Shown: piece after piece, positions 4,816-10,177 of the stretch
Layout: each line of letters starts with the position of its first letter
How positions within the stretch are numbered: the stretch's first letter is position 1
Source: an uncultured bacterium
GTDB lineage: Bacteria > Planctomycetota > Planctomycetia > Pirellulales > UBA1268
NCBI GenBank assembly: GCA_937959175.1
Contig: CALGAS010000544.1
Coordinates: 1-10,177 of the forward strand
Length of the DNA: 10,177 nucleotides
Direction: 5' to 3'
Position numbers and translations under genes: made by a program
Notes under the pieces: model-generated
The model's database searches: none
What the model saw: only the letters and a program-made list of their open reading frames with translations
What the model was told of the DNA's origin: nothing

Positions 4816-7137
4816 ATGAAAAATCTCTCTGGAGCGTTGCCTCGCCGGCCAGTTGGTGGTGGGGTCATCGGGCTGATCTGTTTCTCCGCCTTCGTGGTCT
4901 TTCCCTCCCCTGCTCGCGCCTTTGACGGCTGGCAGGGGATGCGGGTGATCGAACTCGACGGCCGGGCCGAGCGGCTGCTGGTGACCGATCTCGGCGGCGA
5001 GGGCCGCGACGATCTGGTCGTCGTCAATCCCCGCCAGGCGCGACTCGACGTCTACCGCTGGCTGACGCCCGCCGAGCGGGACCGCGATGATCTCAAGGAT
5101 CCCGACCGCCCCAACGAGCTGCCGTTAGCTCCCGAGTGGTCCCGGGGCGAGGTGGTGATCGATGAGATGCCGCTCGACGCCGTCGCCCACGACCTCGACG
5201 ACGACGGGCGACCGGAGTTGCTCGTGATGACGAGCCCTTCCAACCGCGTCGCCATCTACACCCAGGATCCCGAGAAGGCGGTCGACGCCAGGGCCGCCTG
5301 GCAGAAGACCGGCGGCTGGAGCCTCTTGGCCGGCACGCCCACGGGTCGTCGCGGGCAGATGCTGGTCCGCAGCCTGCCCGACGGCAGCCACGAACTCCTC
5401 GTCAGCTGCGACGAGGGCATCCAGCGGCTGCCACTGAAGTCAGATGGCCGGGCGGAGTGGCTCGCGCCCCGGGAGTCACGGGGCCGGCTCGACTGGCAAC
5501 TCGCCGATCTCGACGGCGACGGGGATCGCGACCTTGTCGAATGGTCCAACGTGGCCCGGCAGGTCATCCGCTGGCATCCCTGTGCTGCCGACGGCAGCCT
5601 GCTGCCGGCCCAGACGCTTCACGACCGGCCCGTTGACGGCTTTGAAACGGCAGTCGGGCCGACCGGCCCGGCCGAGTTGATCCTGCTCGGAGGAAGCGAC
5701 AAAGGCGTGGTGCGACAGTATCGGCTCGTCCGCGGCGAGCCGACCGATGTCGGCCGCCAGGACGCCCTGCCGATGGCCTCGGCCGATCGCGGCGGTTGGT
5801 GCGGAATCCTCCTGGCCGGTGAGCCGGCGATCGTGGCGGCCGATACCACCCAGCCGCGACTGCGGGTCCATCGGCTGACCGACTCCGGCTGGTCGGCCGA
5901 AGAGACCTTCCCAGCAGTCAGCAACATTCGCAGCCTGGCGGCCCCCCTGGCCGCTTCCCAGGAAGGCCTGCTCCTCGTCTGGGCCAAGGATGCCGCCGAC
6001 CTCCACCGCTGTCGCTGGGAAAATGGCCGGCTCTCCTACCCGCAGCCCTGGGTCCAGGAGGGCGACGACCGCAAGATCCTGGCCCTCGACCGTGTCGGGT
6101 CGACCGTCTGGTGGGCCCAGCGAGTCGGCAAGGACGTCGATCTCTCCGTCTGGCCGGCCGATGCCGCCGAGCCGACCGTGACCCGGTTCGCGGGACTGGG
6201 AGCCAAGGTCGACAAGGTCGTCTGGATGGGTGACCAGACGATCCTCTTTCAAGACGCCTATGCCAGCAGCGGCAAGGAGGCCCGGCTTGTCGATGGCACG
6301 GTGGAGGTGACCTCCCCGGCCCTCCTCGCCAAGACCGACCTCGGCGAATATCGCCTCCTCGACGTGGGCGGGAGCCGGCGGCGGAGCCGGCTGACCGACG
6401 GTGTCCTCCAGTGGCTGGGCGACGACCTGCATCCGATCGATCAGGTGATGCTTGGCGACGGCCAGAAGATCGCCTCCTACCTGCCGATTCCCGACAGCCC
6501 GGGACAGGCCTGGGCTCTGGAGCGGGGCGGGGCCTTTCTCCATCGGCTGACTGCCGACAAGGCGGGCGTGATGCGGCCAGTCGAGACGATCAAGCCGCCG
6601 GCCGGCGTGGCCCTCGAGGCCGATCCGGTGCTCGGGGTCGTCCTGATCGACCAGGACCGGATCGTGCGGCTTTCTCGGGGAGAGCCGTGGGAGCTCGAAC
6701 TGGTCGAGAGCCTCGATGGTCGGATCGGTCGCCGCAGCGGCGTCAGCGAGTCGACGATTCACCGCATTCTGGCCACCGACGTCGACGGCGACGGCGGGCA
6801 GGATCTCCTGCTCTGTGACGATCGGCGGCATCAGTTGACGGCGGTCCTGCGGCGGCCGGCGGCCGAGGCGGCCGCCGACCTCGAGCGATCGGTGACCTGG
6901 CAGGTCTTCGAGGATCGCAAGTATCCCTATGACGGCGGCGATTCGCGGGAACTCGTGCCTGAGCCCCGGCAGGTCGCCGGCTGCAACGCCGACGGCGACG
7001 AGGCCCGGGACCTGGCGGTGATCAGTCAGGATCGGCTGGTGATCTATCTGGGCCGCGATCCGCACCGCGAGCAGGCTGAAGACGATGACCTGGAACCATC
7101 GCAGGCCCGGGCCGCGACGCGAGGAGAGACACGATGA
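4816..7137 (+). CDS. Secreted FG-GAP/VCBS-repeat beta-propeller protein
   Basis: Function unknown. The 773-residue protein starts with a signal peptide: R10-R11, a hydrophobic core at about 17-29 and an ARA cleavage motif at 33-35. It should therefore act outside the cytoplasm. FG-GAP/VCBS calcium-binding signatures are scattered through it: DLGGEGRDDLVVV (58), DLDDDGRPELLVM (126), DLDGDGDRDLVEW (231), DVDGDGGQDLLLC (655) and NADGDEARDLAVI (724). The spacing suggests one or two propellers, with the middle blades (about 250-640) degenerate. Such folds in other bacteria bind ligands or act as surface scaffolds. The short acidic tail ends in an ATGA overlap with the protease gene, implying translational coupling. 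No good ribosome-binding site precedes the ATG. The fold is a good call; the role is open. Confidence 0.85.
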   Translation: MKNLSGALPRRPVGGGVIGLICFSAFVVFPSPARAFDGWQGMRVIELDGRAERLLVTDLGGEGRDDLVVVNPRQARLDVYRWLTPAERDRDDLKDPDRPNELPLAPEWSRGEVVIDEMPLDAVAHDLDDDGRPELLVMTSPSNRVAIYTQDPEKAVDARAAWQKTGGWSLLAGTPTGRRGQMLVRSLPDGSHELLVSCDEGIQRLPLKSDGRAEWLAPRESRGRLDWQLADLDGDGDRDLVEWSNVARQVIRWHPCAADGSLLPAQTLHDRPVDGFETAVGPTGPAELILLGGSDKGVVRQYRLVRGEPTDVGRQDALPMASADRGGWCGILLAGEPAIVAADTTQPRLRVHRLTDSGWSAEETFPAVSNIRSLAAPLAASQEGLLLVWAKDAADLHRCRWENGRLSYPQPWVQEGDDRKILALDRVGSTVWWAQRVGKDVDLSVWPADAAEPTVTRFAGLGAKVDKVVWMGDQTILFQDAYASSGKEARLVDGTVEVTSPALLAKTDLGEYRLLDVGGSRRRSRLTDGVLQWLGDDLHPIDQVMLGDGQKIASYLPIPDSPGQAWALERGGAFLHRLTADKAGVMRPVETIKPPAGVALEADPVLGVVLIDQDRIVRLSRGEPWELELVESLDGRIGRRSGVSESTIHRILATDVDGDGGQDLLLCDDRRHQLTAVLRRPAAEAAADLERSVTWQVFEDRKYPYDGGDSRELVPEPRQVAGCNADGDEARDLAVISQDRLVIYLGRDPHREQAEDDDLEPSQARAATRGETR

Positions 7138-8102
7138 GCCGAATGGTGTGGGTGCTGGCGGGACTGCTGGCGGTGATGACATCGGCTCCGGCCGCCGATC
7201 TGGTGACCGTCACGCTGGTGGGTGGCGGACGGGTCACGGCGCCGCTCTTGCGGCAGTCGGACGATGGCGTGGTCCTCGATCTCGGGTTTGAGGTGCTTCA
7301 GATCCCGGCCAAGCGAGTGCTCGACGTCAGCCGGGAGGATGCCGCCGAGCCGACCGCTCGGGCGACCGACCAGGGAATCTTCCGAACCGGGCGGCTCGAG
7401 GCCCGGGAGGTGCCCGAACTGGTCAAGCGGTTTGGCGAGGCGGTGGTGATGGTCCGCAATCCGGGCGGCCTCGGGACGGGCTTTCTGATCAGCCGCGAGG
7501 GCCATCTCGTCACCAACTATCACGTCGTCGAGAAGCACACGCGGCTGCGGGTGACGATGTTTCGGCGGGTGGCCGGCAAGGCGGCCGGCCCTGGCGGCTT
7601 CGAGAAGGTGGAACTGCGGAAGGTGAAGATCGTCGCCCTCCAGCCGCTCCGCGATCTCGCCCTGCTCAAGCTCGATCCGGAAGAGGCGGACAACCGGCTG
7701 CCGGAGCCGGTAGTGATCAATGACCGCGACGACCTGCGGGTCGGCGACATGGTGTTTGCGATCGGCAATCCGCTCGGGATGGAGCGGAGCGTCACCCAGG
7801 GAATCGTCAGCAGCACCACGCGGACGATCGACCAGATGCGGCTGATCCAGACCGACGCCGCGATCAATCCCGGCAACAGCGGCGGGCCGATCTTCAATGC
7901 CCGCGGCGAGGTCGTGGCGGTGGCCTGTGCCGGGGCGGCCGTCTTCGACGGGCTGGCCTTCGGGATTCCGGCTTCTGACCTGATCGACTTTTTGATCCAC
8001 CGGGACACCTACCTCTACGACGAGTCGCAGCCGCAAAACGGCGTTACCTACCTGCCGCCTCCGTATCGGCCGGGGGCGAGGGAAGACAGCCAGGAAGAAT
8101 AG
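7134..8102 (+). CDS. Secreted HtrA/DegP-type trypsin-like serine protease without PDZ domain
   Basis: Predicted serine endopeptidase of the S1C (HtrA/DegP) type, acting in the periplasm or at the cell surface. The 322-residue product has a signal peptide (1-20, APA cleavage motif). A small beta-rich segment follows at about 22-66, perhaps SH3-like, then the protease domain (about 85-290). The catalytic triad is visible: H130 in VTNYHVVEKH, D174 in LRDLALLKLD and S249 in NPGNSGGPIF. IGNPLG and the following VTQGIVSS are also typical of HtrA. The chain ends soon after the protease fold in a proline-rich tail, so the PDZ domain of classical DegP/DegS is missing. The ATG overlaps the stop of the beta-propeller gene (ATGA), with AGGAG 7 nt upstream, so the two are probably cotranslated. 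Substrate unknown. Confidence 0.93.
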   Translation: MSRMVWVLAGLLAVMTSAPAADLVTVTLVGGGRVTAPLLRQSDDGVVLDLGFEVLQIPAKRVLDVSREDAAEPTARATDQGIFRTGRLEAREVPELVKRFGEAVVMVRNPGGLGTGFLISREGHLVTNYHVVEKHTRLRVTMFRRVAGKAAGPGGFEKVELRKVKIVALQPLRDLALLKLDPEEADNRLPEPVVINDRDDLRVGDMVFAIGNPLGMERSVTQGIVSSTTRTIDQMRLIQTDAAINPGNSGGPIFNARGEVVAVACAGAAVFDGLAFGIPASDLIDFLIHRDTYLYDESQPQNGVTYLPPPYRPGAREDSQEE

Positions 8103-8173
8103 CGGTCGTCTGCAGCTGGCCGGGCCGCTGTCTCGGCCCTGCATCCAACAGCCACACCACAAGGAACGGCGAC

Positions 8174-10138
8174 ATGCCAGGACTGCACGCAGGAACATTC
8201 GCGATCGCGGTGATGGCCCTCGGGTCCACGCTGGCCGCCGCGGCCGACTCGCGGCCGTCGTGGGAATGCCTTCCGGAGGACACGGCATTGCTCGTGCGGC
8301 TGCCGCAGGTGAACGCGTGGCTCGAGCCACTCCGGGAGCACAGCCGGTTTGGCGAGCTGATGCTCACGCCCGACCGGCTCGAGGGCATCTGGCAGCTGAT
8401 CATCGAGCGGTCGCAGCAGGCCGAGGGCTCGGCCGCCGACGGACTGGCCGACTGGGAAGAGTCGCTCCGCCGCTACGGGCTCGAGCCGGAGGATCTCTTC
8501 GCCGCCTTCCAGGGGGAGGTGGCCGCTGGCCTGGTCGTTCGCCGCCGCGACGACGGCCGGCCACCCGTGAGGATGCTCCTGGCCTGGGGAGAACCGGGGG
8601 AGGACGTCGCCGCCCGGATGCTGACGGCCGTCAAGCAGCAGCTCGAAGAGGCCGCCGCCGAGGAGGAACCGGCCCCCAGGCGGGTCGATCTGGAACTGGC
8701 CGGCCACGAGGTCGTGTCGGCTATCACGCCGGTGATGGGCATCGACTCTTCCGAACTCGGCCGGGTAGAGCTCGAAGTGGGGCCCGAGTCCGGCATCCAG
8801 AAGCAACTCGAGGCCCTTCGGTCCAGAATCGAGGAGGCCGACCAGGTGCAGACGGGACAGACCCATTCATTTCATACCGTCATCGGCGGCCGCTTCATCA
8901 TGGCCACGACACTGCCTGACAGTGTCGTGGGCCAGGGCGGGGCGGAGGCGGCCGACTTCGCTGCCGACGGCAGCGAGGAGCTGGCCCGCGAAATCTTCGC
9001 CACCTTCCTAGCCGCCCACACCGACGATCGCGAGGCTCCGCTGGCACAGCCGCTGCGGGAACCGGCACTCGTCGCGGCCAAGCCCGGCGGGATTCCGGTG
9101 ATCGAGATCCTGTTTCGCCCGCGGCTGCTGATGGCCGACGACGGCGACGCGGAGGCGATAGACCAGTGGGCTCGCTGGGGGCTCGATGCCATCGGGGCCG
9201 TGGCCTGGCGGCAGGCGGTCGATGGCGACTGCTGGCGGTCGGCCGTCGCCATGACGCTCCCGGCCCCGCGGCGGGGCGTCCTGGCCTTCCTCGACCAGCC
9301 CTGCGATCCCTCGGAGGTGCCTTCGTTTGTCACCCGCGAGGCGGTCGACTTCACGCAGATCTCGCTCGACCTGGGTGCCGCCTTCACCACCGCGCGGGCG
9401 GCTCTCCTCGAGGGCGAGAACTCCGAGCAGCTGGCCAACATGCTGACCGTCGCCGACGTGCAGTCCGAGACCTTCCTGGGCGGCGACGTGGCAACGGTGC
9501 TGTCGGGCCTCGGCAGCCGGCACTGGATCCTCTCCTTTCCGCCCCGGATTGCCGCGGCGGTGGCCCAGGCCCGCGGGGGCGATCAGGCGGCGGCCAGCAC
9601 CGACAGCATGGCGATTGTCTGGCAGGTCGTGGACGAAGAGCCGATCGGCAAGCTGCTCGGGCGGCTGGCGCCGCTGGCCGGCACCGAACTCGAGGAGGAG
9701 CAGGGTTTCCGGGGCCTCCGGCTTCCCGGCGGGGTTGCCGCCTACGTGGGCCGCGGCCACCTCGTGCTGGCCCTCGGCGACGGCACGGTCGAGAAGATCC
9801 TGGCCGCGATTCGGAACCCGCCCGCCGGCAATGTTTCCTGGCGGGAGAGCCCGGCGCTGCGGCGGGCTCGGGAACTGGTCGACCTCGCGCCGGCGAGGAT
9901 GTTCGGCGTCGGCGACGCCAGCCGCACCGGCGGCACGCTGGGGCTGCTGCGGGAACTGGTCGACGCCCTCGAGCCAAACGATCTAGAAGACGGCTATCGA
10001 GAGTTGGTCGAAGCGGGCCGCCGGCTGCTCCCGTCGGCCGCCGAGCTGAAGGGGATGTTTGGCGTCGGGGCCACGGCGGTCCGCATGACCGACGAGGGGA
10101 TGATCCTCGAAAACGCCTGGGAACTGCCGCCGCGGTGA
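8174..10138 (+). CDS. Large secreted protein of unknown function, DUF3352-like
   Basis: I cannot assign a function. The 654-residue product has a signal peptide (1-24, hydrophobic 8-23, AAA cleavage region). It opens with a segment typical of the DUF3352 style (a proline-rich start, then TALLVRLPQVNAWLEPL at about 37-53). The rest is an acidic alternation of helices and strands with no visible catalytic motif, zinc site or membrane helix after the signal. Near the end, MFGVGDASRTGGTLGLL (about 576-592) and a second MFGVG (about 624) hint at an internal duplication. AGGA lies 8 nt before the ATG. The gene begins 71 bp after the protease stop on the same strand, and probably belongs to the same unit. 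An 11-bp perfect stem lies inside the coding sequence at 8904-8930. Family resemblance is by eye only. Confidence 0.8.
   Translation: MPGLHAGTFAIAVMALGSTLAAAADSRPSWECLPEDTALLVRLPQVNAWLEPLREHSRFGELMLTPDRLEGIWQLIIERSQQAEGSAADGLADWEESLRRYGLEPEDLFAAFQGEVAAGLVVRRRDDGRPPVRMLLAWGEPGEDVAARMLTAVKQQLEEAAAEEEPAPRRVDLELAGHEVVSAITPVMGIDSSELGRVELEVGPESGIQKQLEALRSRIEEADQVQTGQTHSFHTVIGGRFIMATTLPDSVVGQGGAEAADFAADGSEELAREIFATFLAAHTDDREAPLAQPLREPALVAAKPGGIPVIEILFRPRLLMADDGDAEAIDQWARWGLDAIGAVAWRQAVDGDCWRSAVAMTLPAPRRGVLAFLDQPCDPSEVPSFVTREAVDFTQISLDLGAAFTTARAALLEGENSEQLANMLTVADVQSETFLGGDVATVLSGLGSRHWILSFPPRIAAAVAQARGGDQAAASTDSMAIVWQVVDEEPIGKLLGRLAPLAGTELEEEQGFRGLRLPGGVAAYVGRGHLVLALGDGTVEKILAAIRNPPAGNVSWRESPALRRARELVDLAPARMFGVGDASRTGGTLGLLRELVDALEPNDLEDGYRELVEAGRRLLPSAAELKGMFGVGATAVRMTDEGMILENAWELPPR
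8901..8934 (+). repeat. Long hairpin inside the coding sequence of the 654-residue protein
   Basis: CCACGACACTG (8904-8914) and CAGTGTCGTGG (8920-8930) are perfectly complementary around the 5-nt loop CCTGA. With one bulged G the stem extends to TGGCC/GGCCA (8901-8934). It encodes part of an ordinary-looking segment (about residues 243-254), so it is not a frame break. It could affect mRNA stability or ribosome speed, or be chance in GC-rich DNA. Confidence 0.6.
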
Positions 10139-10140
10139 GC

Positions 10141-10155
10141 CACGCCGGCGGCGTG
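10141..10155 (+). other. Hairpin just after the last stop codon
   Basis: CACGCC (10141-10146) and GGCGTG (10150-10155) form a 6-bp stem with a 3-nt loop, 3 bp after the stop of the 654-residue gene. No clear T-tract follows before the window ends, so it is recorded as a 3' hairpin and possible transcript end, not as a confirmed terminator. Confidence 0.4.
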
Positions 10156-10177
10156 CGGCGTTCCCGAAGACCGATTT

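Noticed and set aside
5476..7182. A 568-codon antisense frame across the beta-propeller gene
   Set aside because: The same GC-driven shadow effect; the plus-strand product has a signal peptide and repeated FG-GAP motifs, and this frame has none.
7044..8330. A 428-codon antisense frame across the protease gene
   Set aside because: It overlaps a protease with an intact catalytic triad and is Arg/Pro/Gly-biased, as expected for a shadow frame.

Overview
The window is GC-rich, bacterial and densely coded, and most likely comes from a planctomycete (Pirellulales-like). This assignment is an inference. It rests on a sigma-70 protein whose region 2 variant I recall from planctomycete sigma factors, on several secreted proteins of the kind planctomycetes carry, on a 3' palindrome near rpmI that I recall as a recurrent planctomycete repeat, and on the codon bias. 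No search was possible. There are seven supported protein genes and no tRNA, rRNA, CRISPR array or insertion sequence.

Left part, minus strand (about 1-2640). Reading leftwards: a secreted two-part protein of unknown function (1230-2639), then the translation genes infC (IF3, 499-999) and rpmI (ribosomal protein L35, 202-405), then a block of hairpins ending in a clear intrinsic terminator (17-46). infC has no ATG, GTG or TTG that preserves the conserved IF3 N-terminus. It appears to start at an AUC codon placed 8 nt after a GGAGG, matching the known non-canonical starts used for IF3 autoregulation. rplT, the usual third gene, does not follow rpmI before the terminator.

Centre (about 2640-3240). 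This is a roughly 600-bp divergent intergenic region without a convincing gene. It holds the leaders of the two flanking genes, several small inverted repeats and a candidate promoter at 3045-3075.

Right part, plus strand (3241-10138). A sigma-70-type factor has three predicted N-terminal helix-turn-helix segments and almost no region 3. Following it on the same strand are a secreted FG-GAP/VCBS beta-propeller protein, a secreted HtrA-type serine protease without a PDZ domain (ATGA overlap with the preceding gene), and a 654-residue secreted protein resembling the DUF3352 type. The last three look like one envelope-directed operon. A composite palindrome and hairpin lies between the sigma gene and this operon. 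That the sigma factor controls the operon is a hypothesis from position only.
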